Source: Garcia nutans (Eukaryota > Streptophyta > Magnoliopsida > Malpighiales > Euphorbiaceae). From it: DNA of 64,000 nt. The position numbers were made by a program, and so were the translations under genes. Under the pieces are notes generated by a model. It did no database searches and was not told the DNA's origin. It worked only from the letters and a program-made list of their open reading frames with translations. Of this stretch, positions 1 to 10,350 are shown piece after piece. How positions within the stretch are numbered: the first letter of the stretch is position 1; the number at the start of each line of letters is the position of its first letter. The DNA lies in the NCBI GenBank assembly GCA_947685225.1, contig CANTUV010000024.1:29902001-29966000 (forward strand), given 5' to 3'.

Positions 1-19
1 AGTGAGGCCGGTTGGGGAT

Positions 20-143
20 ACATGAGCATGCCTCATGTCGATCTGGCAGCGTAGATTGACATGAGGTTGGACTCATGTCCACCTGGGCAGCACAAGGTCA
101 ACATGAGGTTGGTCTCATGTCGACCTAGGGAAACCAGGTCGAC
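20..143. repeat. Hairpin array upstream of the TATA box, X copy 1
   Basis: Four consecutive perfect inverted repeats: ACATGAG (20-26) with CTCATGT (32-38); GACATGAG (58-65) with CTCATGTC (72-79); ACATGAG (101-107) with CTCATGT (114-120); GTCGACCT (119-126) with AGGTCGAC (136-143). Loops are 5-9 bases. The equivalent position of the other two X copies also holds hairpins, but with unrelated stem sequences. Confidence 0.85.
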
Positions 144-231
144 ATGGGTTCAATAAGTTTCCTATTTCGACTAGAATTTATTTAAAGGACTTATTAATAT
201 TAGGTTAAGGATTCTGAGTGAAGTTAGGGCC

Positions 232-239
232 TATAAATA
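232..239 (+). promoter_or_regulatory. Probable TATA box of X LTR copy 1
   Basis: TATAAATA occurs at the same place relative to neighbouring conserved blocks as TATAAATA at 7470-7477 in copy 2. It is the best candidate for the LTR promoter. Transcription would run rightward. Confidence 0.6.
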
Positions 240-899
240 ATAAGGTTTTAGAATTCAGAGAGGGGATGAACATTAAAGGGGGGTTAGCAATGAATATTAA
301 CAGAGATTAAAACCACAAAACAGAAGAGACGGCAACAAAGAGAGAAGACCAGTAGCAGCTTTTTGGAGAGCGAAGGAAACCACAAATAGAAAAATCAAAA
401 CAACCAAAGAAGAAGGCAGAATCCATACTATCTTCACATTGTTCATCTAGAAATCAATTTTTTTGGTGGAACCAATGACGAAGGTTTGATCTTTAATCAT
501 ACATTATTCATGCTCACATTTCTTTGATTAATAAGAGCATGCATGCAATAACATGATCCTTGAATGTTCAGTAACTCGATCTTTGAACATGCAGTAAATT
601 TATCTTTATTTTAGTAACTTTAATCATTTTCTTTATTTAACGCATTGATCATTTGGTATTCATAAGCCCCCATGCACATTTCATAAAAAACATAAAACTA
701 TCCAGTAGCCTTTGAGGATTTAAATTAATTATTAGAATCTATTTTGTTTACTTTACATCAAGAACCGTAAATTATTTTATTGAAACTCAAAACCTTATTT
801 TTATCCAAAAGCTTAAACCATTTCATTATTAAACTCCAAAATATTGATAATTTTTCCAAAACCATAATTTATCTTTCCAAACCCAAAATTATGATTTTT

Positions 900-1115
900 A
901 AGGCAGTAAGTTAAACCTAAAAACCCTAATTCAAAATTCTGAATTCCAAAACCCTAGTTTCAAAAATCCTAATTTTAAAACCCTAATTCCTAACTCTGAA
1001 TTCCATAACCCTAGTTTCAAAAACCCTCAAAACCCTAATTACAAAACCCTAATTTTAAAACCCTAAGTTACAAAACCTTAAGTTCCAAAAAACCCTAAAT
1101 TCTTTAAAACCCTAA
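900..1115 (+). repeat. Degenerate ACCCTAA-rich stretch inside the X LTR
   Basis: More than ten copies of 'aaaccctaa' with variable spacing alternate with 'ttccaaaa' and 'ttcaaaaa'. A similar stretch lies at about 7840-8460 in copy 2, so it is an intrinsic part of the LTR. The unit resembles the plant telomere heptamer on the C-rich strand, but it is irregular, not a tandem telomeric array. Confidence 0.7.
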
Positions 1116-1284
1116 ACTTATATATTTATTTCTTTATTTAATTTTAGATTTGATTATGTAGTTTATTATATGTTTTGATGGTTGATTTATTTAATTTCAA
1201 TGTTTGATTTATTTAATTTATCATGGATGGATATTTCTTTATTATTATGATTATTATTCGTTTATTTTAGTATTAAAATTATAA

Positions 1285-1453
1285 GAGGTATGTTTCCACT
1301 TTGTGGGTACCTCATTAGCTAAGAATTATGTAATTTAAATTGCTTTTATATTTTGGACCAATGTAAGGACATGTTTCCACCTTTTGGTGGGTGTCCTATT
1401 TAGTTTAGACATGAACGATGTAAGGACATGTTTCCATCATCGGCTGGGTGTCT
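1285..1453. repeat. Three nested two-stem hairpins, X copy 1
   Basis: Each unit has an outer stem, the linker TGTTT, an inner stem, a single G and the outer complement. Unit 1: GAGGTA (1285-1290)/TACCTC (1308-1313) around CCAC-TTT-GTGG. Unit 2: AGGACA (1366-1371)/TGTCCT (1392-1397) around CCACC-TTTT-GGTGG. Unit 3: AGGACA (1423-1428)/TGTCT (1449-1453) around a decayed inner stem. The same three units recur in copy 2 at 8643-8812. Confidence 0.85.
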
Positions 1454-1860
1454 ATTTATTTGCTTTGATTATAATATAATGATGCTTTTATTTTAATTGT
1501 TGCATGTAATATGGATAATATTGTTATACTTAAGAATTTTATAATATTAAGACCTGGAAAGGAGGCTAGTTCCAATGAACCGGGCGTTGTGGGGGGTGCT
1601 GGGCCATTTCTCACCTTCCCCACACGTACCCAACTTTTCGAACCCATTAAAGGGTTGGGGATTCCTTAGTAATCGAGTCATCCACCCCTTTCTTTTTCCC
1701 TGCCCATCCGAGTGGTGACTTCATTTTCTCTAAGCTTAGCCCCGTGTTCTCTAAGGCCCCAAGCCTAAAGAGTTCCGAAGTCGCAAGAACCATTCCACCA
1801 GGAGTGGAGGCAAAAATCCCCGCTCATAATATGAGAATCAATGGAGCTCTAAACATAAGC

Positions 1861-3752
1861 TTGTAAAGCTTCCTTTATCTTCTTGGCTCTTTGTCTCATG
1901 ATTGGTCTACTAGGAATCTTCAAGCTTTATTTTCCAATGTTTCCATCCATGGGCCCCATAGCCATGCTAAGTTATTCTCTCCCTCCTCAAAAAGATTCAT
2001 CCTTGAATTTGAATGCAAATTAAAAGGAGATAGGTCAAAAACATTAAAAGTAGTAGGTATATTATACTCACCAGTAAGGTCTATCTTGTAGGCGTTGTCA
2101 TTTATCTTCTTTAGAACTTGGAATAGCCCATCGTCTCTTGGATCAAGCTTAGATTTCCTATGGTTAGGAAACCCTTCCTTTCTCATATGCACCCATACCT
2201 AATCTCCTGGTTTTGCTTGCATAGTGTTAATTCCACTTTTTAATGTGTATCCTTGCTTTCTCATGTATGGTTTTAACCAAACCAGACTTCTTCTTTTTTC
2301 CATATGTACTCACAAGCTTAATTAAAGGTAAAGGCAACAAATCTAATGGATTAAGTGATTTAAATACATAAATAATTTCAAAAGGTGAAAAGCCTATAGA
2401 AGAATGAATGCTCTTATTGTATGCAAACTCAGCTAAAGATAAGCAATCTTCCTAAGTTTTTAAATTTTACCTATAACAACTCTTAATGAGGCCCTTAAGG
2501 TCCTATTTACTGCCTCAATTTTTCCATCAGTTTGTGGGTGAAAAGTAGTAGAATATAGCAATTTAGTCCCTAATTTTCCCTACAAGACTCTCTAAAAATG
2601 GCTCAAGAATTTCACATCCCTATCTGAGACTATTACTTTAGGTATACCATGCAAATGTACCATATCCCTAAAGAATAACTCAGCAATGTGAATTGCATCA
2701 TTAGTTTTATGACATGCAATAAAATATGCCATCTTATTGAACTTATCAATTACTACAAACATGTTGTCTTTCCCTTTCTTAGTCTTAGGGAAACCCATCA
2801 CAAAGTCTATTGACAAATCAACCCATGGGGTAGTGGGTTGGCAAAGGTATATACAAACCATGTGGCAAAACCCTAGACTTAGCCTGTCTAGATGCAAGAC
2901 ATCTAGCACAACACCCTTCAATATCTTTTCTCATATTTGGCTAATAAAAGTGCTCTTGCGAAATTTCTAAGGTCTTGTTTACTCCAAAATTTCTCATCAA
3001 ACCTCCATTATGGGATTCTTTCACAAGTACTTCCCTCAAAGAACACTTAGGCATGCAGAGTTTCTTTTCCTTCATCAAAAATCCCTCATGCTTATAATAT
3101 TTTTGAAATTCAACCTTTTTACATGCATCATGGACAATAGAAAAATTAGAATCTCTAGCGTATAATTCTTTTATGTGTTCAAATCCTATGTGTTTAGAAG
3201 ATAGGGTAGAGATTATATTATACCTTCTAGATAAAGCACTCGCTACCACATTCTCCTTACCTTGCTTGTATTGGATTACATATGGGAAAGTTTAAATAAA
3301 CTCAACCCATTGAATATGTCTTTTGTTCAACTTTCCTTGTCCCTTCAAATGCATGAGTGACTCATAGACAGTATGGATCATAACTCATTAGGTACTAGAT
3401 AGTGTTACCACACATCCAATGCCCTTACCAAAGCATACAATTCCTTATCATAGGTGGAGTAATTAAGGTGTGCTCCATTTAATTCTCACTGAAATATGCA
3501 TCTGGTCATATTTCCTGCAATAAAACAGCACCAATACCTGCTTCAGAGACATCAAGTTCAATCTCAAAAGTCTTATTAAAGTCAAACAAACATAAAACAA
3601 GAGTAGAACACAACTTATCTTCAAGCAAGTTAAAAGAGTCCTCCTAAATTTTAGTCCACTTAAAAATTACATCTTTCTTAACTATGCTAGTCAAAGGAGC
3701 AGCAATAATGTTAAAGTCCTTAACAAACCTCCTATAGAAACAAGCTAGTCAA
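1861..3752 (-). pseudogene. pol: Ty3/gypsy pol remnant G (RT end, RNase H, integrase), CRM/Reina-like
   Basis: On the minus strand this reads, from right to left, as the end of RT and RNase H (about 3752-3250), the ALSRR junction and zinc-binding region of integrase (3249-2941), the integrase core (2921-2592, with IDFVMGFP and SDRDVKF carrying the first two catalytic aspartates), and the integrase C-terminal region (2192-1920, with an NDNAYKIDL motif and a FNVFDLSPF end). The wording is of the CRM/Reina chromovirus type, distinct from the Tekay-type elements in the rest of the window. Frames are broken between every block. It is cut on the right by the LTR of element A and on the left by the X LTR, and neither of its own LTRs is visible. 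Confidence 0.75.
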
Positions 3753-4702
3753 TGGTACAATGACCCAATTTTCGTTGAACCTAATGAGACACATTAAATG
3801 GTGATAGATATTGGAAATATAAATAACATATACACCATATATAAAAGATTAAATATAAAAGGTAATATGGTAATAAGTTAAAATATAAAATAATAATATT
3901 TTATATAAAAATCTAAAATAATTAATATATATATATAGTTAGTGGAAAAGTATGAGAAAGCCAAAAATTTTCTAGAATTTTCATTTCTTCTTCTTTTGTT
4001 TGCTTTTCTTTTGGCTAACCTCCATGTTTAGCAAAGAGGTAATTCCAATTCATCAATTCATCAAGTTTTAATAAGGTTCAACAAGGATTGAAGATAGCTT
4101 GAGTTTTAATTCAAGTATAAGTAAATTTCTTAACTTCAGATGATTCTTTTTAGTAGGATTGATATGAGAATTGGGATTAAGTGAAGCATATAGAAAATTA
4201 TAATATAAAATTGATGTAGTATTGGTGATTCTAGACTTGATAATGATTTGAAATGATGTTGCTATAGTTAGGGCAAGTAATTGAATATTAGGGATTTTGT
4301 AAAGGGGTTAGCTAATTCTAAGTTAGAAAAGGTTAAAAAGGGGTTTATAGATGCTTATATGAGTTATTAATATCATTTTGAATTTATAAATTGATTAGGG
4401 GTTGATTGAATTGAGTGAAGGAACCAATAGAGGGAAGTGAAAGGTTGGGAGAAATTGTTATTGCAAAGGAGTTGTTTCTCCAATTTGAGCTTCAAAAAGG
4501 TAAGTATATACTTAGATAATTCTCTTGTCTTTGGTTTGTATCATACTAAGTTGATATGTGTGTGTTATGTTGATGAAAATGGTGTGAAAGTGATTCTGGG
4601 ATGCCATGGGCATAGCAATGAAGGGCCATGGCCGTGGGCTTTGAAGTAAGGCTTTTTTCGTGTGAAAATGGTGAAGTAGCAGAAGCAAAATAATTCAATA
4701 GG

Positions 4703-4793
4703 CATGGCCTTTGAATGCCATGACTATGGGGGTATTCAAAGGTGTTTTCCAGCTTCGTTTCACTTCTCACGGGCGTGGCTATTGGATGCCACG
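4703..4793. repeat. Covarying hairpins in the A LTR
   Basis: CATGGC (4703-4708)/GCCATG (4717-4722) with loop CTTTGAAT is followed by CGTGGC (4774-4779)/GCCACG (4788-4793) with loop TATTGGAT. The two stems differ by one base pair (A-T against G-C) and the loops are related. Confidence 0.75.
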
Positions 4794-5202
4794 ACCTTGG
4801 GGTTGATTTATTGATGTTTATTGCCATATTTCGCACCATATAGGTGTAGTAAATGGCTTGCATAGCTATGTCTTTATATATATTCTATTAAAAATGTATA
4901 TGTGATTATAAAGTGAAGAATTATGACAAAATATGTTGATTATGTTAATTGTTGATGTATTGATGAGTTACATAGTGAATGGCTCATATATGCATAACGT
5001 GGAATGTTATTTGTTGCCTTATACTTTACCTCATTGCCAGAAGATTACGTTAGGTGATTGGCATGCCATACGCGATGGGGTGAGACATTGGGTATCACAG
5101 AGATGTTACTACACCCCTGAGTGATACACATGAGGCGTCATATTGATGATTATACTGTGGATGAGACATTAAGTGTGACAAATTTATTTACATCCACTAG
5201 CG

Positions 5203-5216
5203 AGACACATAGGTGT
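5203..5216. repeat. GACAC-N4-GTGTC hairpin in the A LTR
   Basis: GACAC (5203-5207), loop ATAG, GTGTC (5212-5216). It is the last of a set of degenerate relatives beginning near 5083 (words of the type gagacattgggtatc). The same module is repeated in element E's LTR at 15059-15210, and in reverse in both D LTRs. Confidence 0.7.
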
Positions 5217-5403
5217 CATTATTGGTGAGATAGGGCAAAGTAATGGTTTTAGAACATGGTTATTGTATAAGATTGTTAGGCCCAATGCATGATGATTGCT
5301 TATGTTTATTTGTATAATAAAGATGAGAATGTTTGTAACGTTAAAACCTTATGCATGTTCATATACATTTGTTATAGTAATGTTACATTATCAAGTATAT
5401 ACC

Positions 5404-5441
5404 GCTGAGCTCCATGCTTAGCCATTTATCATACAGGTGAC
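5404..5441. promoter_or_regulatory. Conserved LTR hairpin plus ACAGGTGACA block (A)
   Basis: GCTGAGC (5404-5410) pairs with GCTTAGC (5416-5422) with one G-T pair, followed by 'atacaggtgaca' (5430-5441). Equivalent hairpins near CTGCATGA, CTGCGCGA or GCGCAGGTAA blocks occur in the B, 19821-22492 and 26259-29266 LTRs, and a hairpin-only version in C. The function is unknown; a role in the transcribed leader is an inference. Confidence 0.6.
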
Positions 5442-5981
5442 ATGATAGAAGTTGAAAGTTCTTCTAGACTAGGATAGGTCTAATTAGAGGTTAGATACTA
5501 TAAGCCTCTGGTTGCCACAGATCAAGCCTAAGCATAGCATATAAATATTCTTTTGAGTTGAAGTAGATGTAATATCTATTTTGTAAAATATAATGAATTG
5601 AAACATCATTTAAAAATGTTTTGTATATAAGTAATATCATGTTCTCATATTTATAAATGTATGTATGAAAGCATGGGATTTAGGGATGTGAGTGTGTGGA
5701 AACATTTTTGAGAACTATTGGATATTTATAGATTGAGTTGATTGGATTTGGTAATACACATATTTTAGACAAAACTCTAGCAAAATTTATAAGATTTATT
5801 TATTTTTCTTATAGCTATTTATTTATCTATATAATACTATAAACTAGCAACTAAATAACGAAGGGTGATAAGGTACAATAGTAACATTTTGGTAATTCAC
5901 TTATACCCTATATGTACATACTACATATCTGAAGGTATGTGTACTATGTGTGGATAGGTTATGATGGTGTTAGATTTAGTT

Positions 5982-5994
5982 TGGTATCAGAGCC
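5982..5994 (+). promoter_or_regulatory. tRNA-Met primer-binding site of element A
   Basis: TGGTATCAGAGCC lies seven bases after the LTR end. It matches the 3' end of plant initiator tRNA-Met, the usual primer of plant gypsy elements. The following 'taggtttgagattc' is shared with the leaders of B and D. Confidence 0.9.
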
Positions 5995-6151
5995 TAGGTT
6001 TGAGATTCTTAACCCAGGTGGGTTTTAAGTGAGAGAAAAAGAGGGGATTTCAAAGTTGATTTTAAAAGTGTTGTACATACATGTGCATAGACAATTGAAT
6101 TGACCTTGAATGTGGCAACCTTTGATCTTGTAACAAATATATGTAGTAGAG

Positions 6152-7070
6152 ATGTCTTAATCTCATAGATTAAATGAAGGTAGTGCGGAGAGTTTTGCTC
6201 GAGGAGAAGGTATGGCTGAAGCAAGTATAGAAGCTACTGGGGAGGCATCAGTGCCAGTTAGACCAGCAATGCTAGAAATTCCACCAGTTTGGGCACAACA
6301 AATGGTGGAAATGTTATGCCATGCCCCAGCTCAACAGCAACAACTGTCGATTAGGAAATATGAGCAGTTAAGGAAGTTTAGGGCTACTGACTTTATAGGC
6401 ACTGCGGATCCAGTGGAGGCTAAGCAGTGGTTGGATCAAATTGAGAGAGTGTTTGTCCAATTGTAAGCTACTGTAGAAAAGAAGTTTGATTATACCTTGT
6501 CTCTTTTACAAGGAGATGTACATGATTGGTGCAAGACCATTCCTGATGGATTGAGACAACCCCCATTTTTGACGTATGGTGATTTTCTAAGGGAGTTTGG
6601 GAAGAAGTATAACCCTCGGGAGTATAAAGACAAGAAGAAGAAGGAGTTTCTTAACTTGAAGTATGGAGATAAGATAATTGACGAGCATGAGAAAAAATTT
6701 CTCCATTTGAGTAAATATGCAGGTGGCAATCTAAAAGATAAAGTGGACCAATGTAGAAGATTTGAAGAAGGTTTGAAACAATCTATTATGTATCAGGTGG
6801 CAGCAGTTCACTATGAAGAATTTTCCAAGATGGTAGCAGCTGTATAAAATGTTGAGAAAGCTTAAGGCCTTGTAGTTTTACTGAGGACAGAAGAAAGCTG
6901 AGTTAAAAAAGCTTCGATGGAGACTAGTTCCTCATCATTGAAGAGAGACAGAGGTGTTTATCCTTAGAGATATAATGGGGGTCAAGGATAGTTTGGCATA
7001 TCACAGCAGCAGAAGTAGAGACCTGCAACCTCTGTAGCTAGCACACTGACTTCAGGTTCTCGTAGGTCTC
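6152..7070 (+). pseudogene. gag: Element A gag, N-terminal and central part
   Basis: Retrotransposon capsid polyprotein. By comparison with D (start codon at 30065 on the minus strand), the original start is the ATG at 6152, now followed at the third codon by TAA where D has CGA. An open stretch runs from the ATG at 6212 to 6466, interrupted by TAA in the motif QL-x-ATVEKKF. A second covers 6497-6847, with the capsid motifs SLLQGDVHDW, FGKKYNPREYKDKKKKEFL and RRFEEGLKQSI. A further stop at 6847 is followed by decayed sequence to 7070, where the X LTR is inserted. The rest of gag, including the zinc knuckle, resumes at 9157. Not functional. Confidence 0.85.
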
Positions 7071-7248
7071 TGTAGACTCTTAATTTTTTGACCCAGTTTG
7101 ATCCAATATTTTTTATATATAGCCCAAAATAATTTTTGTGGTATTTTAATTAAATAATATTTATTTTAATATTTATTAGTAAAGTTAAAAAATGATAATA
7201 ATAAATAAATAAATAAAAAATCAACGAAGAAAAATTTCATCGTCGAAA

Positions 7249-7297
7249 GTGAATTGGCTTGGGACAATTCACCGCAGGAAATTCCTACGGTGAATTG
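7249..7297. repeat. Hairpin array upstream of the TATA box, X copy 2
   Basis: GTGAATTG (7249-7256)/CAATTCAC (7265-7272) with loop GCTTGGGA. It overlaps a larger near-perfect palindrome at 7265-7297 whose outer arms are CAATTCACCG/CGGTGAATTG and whose inner arms are AGGAA/TTCCT. The stems are unrelated to those of copy 1 (20-143). The outer AATTC/GAATT pair is shared with copy 3 (63217-63292). Confidence 0.85.
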
Positions 7298-7469
7298 GCT
7301 AGCCCGCCCCAGCTCTCGCTCGCAATTTTCGTAGCCCGCAGCAATTTTGACAGTGTATTTTTTTCTAGCGGAGTTTTTTTTGAAACCGAATTCTATTTGG
7401 TTTTAATTTCTTTTCCTAAATGATTTTAATTTCCTTAGACAATAATAATTAGGTTTGGATTTTTTTTCC

Positions 7470-7477
7470 TATAAATA
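7470..7477 (+). promoter_or_regulatory. Probable TATA box of X LTR copy 2
   Basis: TATAAATA lies about 170 bases downstream of the first hairpin array, as in copy 1 (about 90 bases), and just before the conserved 'cagaa..gagacggcaa' block. Confidence 0.6.
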
Positions 7478-8642
7478 CCACATTAAAACACAGAATTAGG
7501 GATCGAGAGCTAGACTTTGGACTTCTAACTTGTTAAGCAAGGAGGAGACAGAAAACCCTAGGAAAAGAGACGGCAAAAGGAATTAGAGCATTTGGTGGAA
7601 CCGACTACGCAGGTTTGATCTTTAATCATAAATTATATATTCACAGTAGCTTTGTTTTCTTTGATTAATAAGAATATGCAGTAACTTGATCTTTGTTTTA
7701 ATAACTTTAACTTTAATTATTTACTTTAGTTAATACATTAATCAGTTGGTTTTCAAAACTCCACTTGCATGTTTTATATAAACTAAAAACATAAAACCGT
7801 CCAGTAGCCTAAATCATTTATTAAATTATCAAAAACCCTAAATTGTTCTTCTGTTTCCAAAACTTTAAAATTCCTAAATTGTTCTTCTGTTTCTAAAACT
7901 TTAAAACCTTAAATTTTTTTTCCCGAACTATTTTCTTAATCATCTAAATCCTAACTTTTTTGTCCGAAACTTCAAAATGTCTTCTTAATTCTCTAAACCC
8001 TAATATTCTTTCAGTTTCTAAAAACTTTAATCATAATTGTTTCTATTAAACTCTAAACTAATTTTTTAAATCCTAAGACCGAATATGTTTTCCAAAATAT
8101 TAAAAACCCTAAACTATCTTATTATTTCTCAAAACCCAATCCAGTAAACCCTAGTTTTCCTAAACCCTAATTCTTAAAACATCAAAACTTTATGACAAGT
8201 TCATCAACACCTAAAGCCCTAATCTAGTGAACTTAAAGCCCAATCTTTTAAAATTATAAACCCTAATGTCTTAAGATTCCAAATCTTTTCATGATGTTAC
8301 CCCTAAACCCTAATTTGATTAACTAAAAACTTTACTACTTTCTTAAATTTATAAAACCCTAATCCATTCAATTTTTCCAAAAATCCTCACAGTAGCCTAA
8401 ATAATAAATATAATAATTTCAAAATCTCAAAACCCTAAATGTTAATTAAAGAATCCTAAATTGAGACATAAACCTAAATTTGTATCTTTATTTGCTTTAT
8501 TTAATTTTAGATTTGATTATGTAGTTTATTATATGTTTTGATTTATTTAATTTTAATACTTGATTTATTTAATTTATCATGGATGGATATTTTCTTTATT
8601 ATTAAGATTATTATTTGTTTGTTTTGGTATTTAAAATTGTAA

Positions 8643-8812
8643 GAGGTATGTTTCCACTTTGTGGGTACCTCATTAATTAATTTTCATGTAATTTAAATTG
8701 CTTTTATATTTTGGACTAATGTAAAGGATATATTTCCACCTTTCAGTGGGTGTCCTATTTAGTTTAGACATGGACGATGTAAGGACATGTTTCCATCCTC
8801 GGATGGGTGTCC
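8643..8812. repeat. Three nested two-stem hairpins, X copy 2
   Basis: Unit 1: GAGGTA (8643-8648)/TACCTC (8666-8671), inner CCAC/GTGG. Unit 2: AGGATA (8725-8730)/TGTCCT (8751-8756), with one T-G pair where copy 1 has C-G; inner CCAC/GTGG. Unit 3: AGGACA (8782-8787)/TGTCC (8808-8812), inner CCATCC/GGATGG (8793-8798, 8801-8806), perfect here but decayed in copy 1. Confidence 0.85.
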
Positions 8813-9156
8813 ATTTATTTGCTTTATTTGGACATTACTTTGATTTTAATATAATGATGCTTTATTTTAATTGTTGCATGTAATATGGATAATATTGTTA
8901 TACTTAAGAATTTTATAATATTAAGACCTGCAAAGGAGGTCGGTTCCAATAAATTGAGCATTGTGGGGGTGCTGGGCCATTTCTCACCTTCCCCACACAT
9001 ACCCAACTTTTCGAACCCATTAGGGGTTGGGGATTTCCTAGGAATCGAGTCATCTACCCCTTTCTTTTTCCCGACCCATCCGAGTGGCAACTCCATTTTC
9101 TTCGAGCTTAGGCCCTTGTTCTCTAAGGCCCCGAGCCTATCCCCGCTCACTGTCTC

Positions 9157-9742
9157 CACCATCTACCTATGCACAGTGTGGTCGAATGCATAGGGGGCTT
9201 GTTGGGGAGCTAATTTTAGAGGTTGTTATAGGTGTGGATCTTTAAGTCATTTTGTTAGAGATTGTCTAGAGCCACCGGATGAGAGATCAGCTGATATAAC
9301 AGGATCCAGACAAAACAGTAGAGGAGGTAGGGGAATTCGAGGTAGTAGTAGAGGTTATAGATTTGGGGCTAGCTAGAGAGAGAATTCAACATCTGTGAGC
9401 AGGCTAGAGGAGACTAGAGCTACTCAGAGAGTTTATGTGATACAGAAGGAACCAGATACTTTAGATGTCATAGTTGGTACATTTTCTTTATTTGGTACCC
9501 CTATGCATGCATTGAGAGATCCTGGATCTACCCATTCATATATTAGTGCATCAATTTTACCTATGAGTGTTATGCATTATGATTCTTTGGGATTTGATGT
9601 ATTGGTCACTAATCCATTAGGGTATAGTGTGATAGTTAGTAGAGTTTACCAAGATAGTCTGATTGTGGTGCAAGAAGAGGAATTTCTCGATAATTTTATT
9701 GTGATGCCCTTTAGGGAGTATGATCTTATTTTGGGTACGGAC
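9157..9742 (+). pseudogene. Element A gag zinc knuckle and protease
   Basis: Gag resumes after the X LTR. A CX2CX4HX4C knuckle (CYRCG...H....C) is encoded near 9224-9265, followed by a basic, glycine- and arginine-rich linker. The aspartic protease region is open from 9395 to 9742. It has DPGSTHSYIS where active gypsy proteases have D-(S/T)-G-A-(S/T)-H, then a FREYDLILGTD end. A TAG stop (9743-9745) stands where paralogues at about 60260 encode the first W of DWLSRHG. The zinc-knuckle cysteines and histidine are all kept, unlike in D and E. Confidence 0.8.
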
Positions 9743-10350
9743 TAGTTGTCAAGACATAAAGTTGTATTTGACTATCAGCAGAAGAATGTTACTCTAAGAA
9801 CATTTAAGGGAAAAGAAGTGGTAGTGAGAGGTGAATCAAGGAACCTCTTATCTACTTTTATTTCTGCAATGGCTACTAGAAGGATGATGAGGAAGGGGTG
9901 TGAGGTCTATTTGGCACATGTGGTGGATACTAGAATAGAAGTCTAAGCTCAATAGTATTCTATTCCCAGATGAGTTACCAGGGTTACCTCCTGTGAGAGA
10001 AGTGGAGTTTGGTATCAATGTGATTCCGGGTACCACTCCTATCTCTATAACACATTATCGAATGGCACCAACATAGTTGAAGGAGTTGAATGTGCAATTA
10101 CAAGAATTGCTAGATAAGGAATTTATATGCCTTAGTATTTAACCTTGGGGAGTACTGGTATTGTTTGTTAAAAATAATGATGGTACCTTGAGATTATGTA
10201 TTGATTATCAGCAGTTGAATAAGGTCATCAAGAATAAATATCCATTACCTCGTATTGATGATCTCTTTGATCAATTGAAAGGAGTAGTTGTGTTTTCTAA
10301 AATTGATTTGAGATTAGGATATCATCAGTTGAAAGTGAAAGAGGTAGATG
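9743..10350 (+). pseudogene. pol: Element A pol: protease end and RT N-terminal part
   Basis: Continues with LSRHKVVFDY after the stop at 9743, then a decayed linker, then RT from about 10015. The palm/finger motif LFVKNNDGTLRLCIDYQQLNK begins at about 10161, followed by KNKYPLPRIDDLFDQLKG and FSKIDLRLGYHQLKV. The open piece ends where the solo C-family LTR is inserted (10351). Several stops lie between 9946 and 10160. The FxDD catalytic box is on the far side of the insertion. Confidence 0.8.

Larger units (their letters stand above)
1..1827 (+). mobile_element. X-family LTR, copy 1 (left end outside window)
   Basis: This is a long terminal repeat without coding capacity. It aligns by eye with 7071-9149 and, over its first part, with 62976-64000. 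Shared landmarks in order are a cluster of inverted repeats, a TATAAATA box (232-239), a block reading 'ggtggaacc..gacg.aggtttgatctt', a long run of degenerate ACCCTAA-like words, three nested hairpins (1285-1453), and a 3' end 'ccccgctca' at 1827. The start lies left of the window. No primer site follows 1827; within about 30 bases the sequence becomes the remnant of another element, so this copy is either a solo LTR or the right end of an element. Compared with copy 2 it keeps about 60 extra bases before its 3' end (1760-1820). The superfamily is not determinable from the LTR alone. Confidence 0.75.
3753..5974 (+). mobile_element. 5' LTR of gypsy element A (Tekay/Del-type)
   Basis: Homologous on the plus strand to the reverse complements of 16883-19196 and 30241-31580 + 59189-60168 (element D). 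Its end 'ggtgttaga' (5974) is a decayed form of the family terminus 'gtgttaca'. It is followed after seven bases by a tRNA-Met primer site. The start is set near 3753, where the pol remnant G ends; the canonical TG is not clear and no target duplication can be checked because A's right end is missing. A TATATAAAAG box lies near 3838. Inverted-repeat clusters are at 4703-4793 and about 5083-5216, and a conserved hairpin at 5404-5422. Length about 2.2 kb, usual for Tekay LTRs. Confidence 0.8.
7071..9151 (+). mobile_element. Solo X-family LTR, copy 2, in element A gag
   Basis: The insertion interrupts A's gag just before the zinc-knuckle region. GTCTC is found on both sides (7066-7070 and 9152-9156); joining the flanks restores gag order as seen in E near 16430. 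The insert starts TGTAGAC, as does 62976, and the family end 'ccccgctca' is at 9149, with two extra bases before the duplication. Contents are hairpins at 7249-7297, a TATAAATA box at 7470-7477, a degenerate ACCCTAA-rich stretch at about 7840-8460, and nested hairpins at 8643-8812. No internal region or second LTR is present, so it is a solo LTR made by LTR-LTR recombination. Confidence 0.85.

Noticed and set aside
900..1115. Interstitial telomere repeat
   Set aside because: Units are irregular and the same stretch recurs within X copy 2, so it belongs to the LTR.
1456..1647. 63-codon minus frame, with a similar one at 8824-9162
   Set aside because: Both lie in X LTRs and differ by frameshifts, so there is no evidence of coding.
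5982..5994. tRNA-Met gene fragment
   Set aside because: Only the 3' complementary 12-13 bases are present directly after an LTR; this is a primer-binding site.
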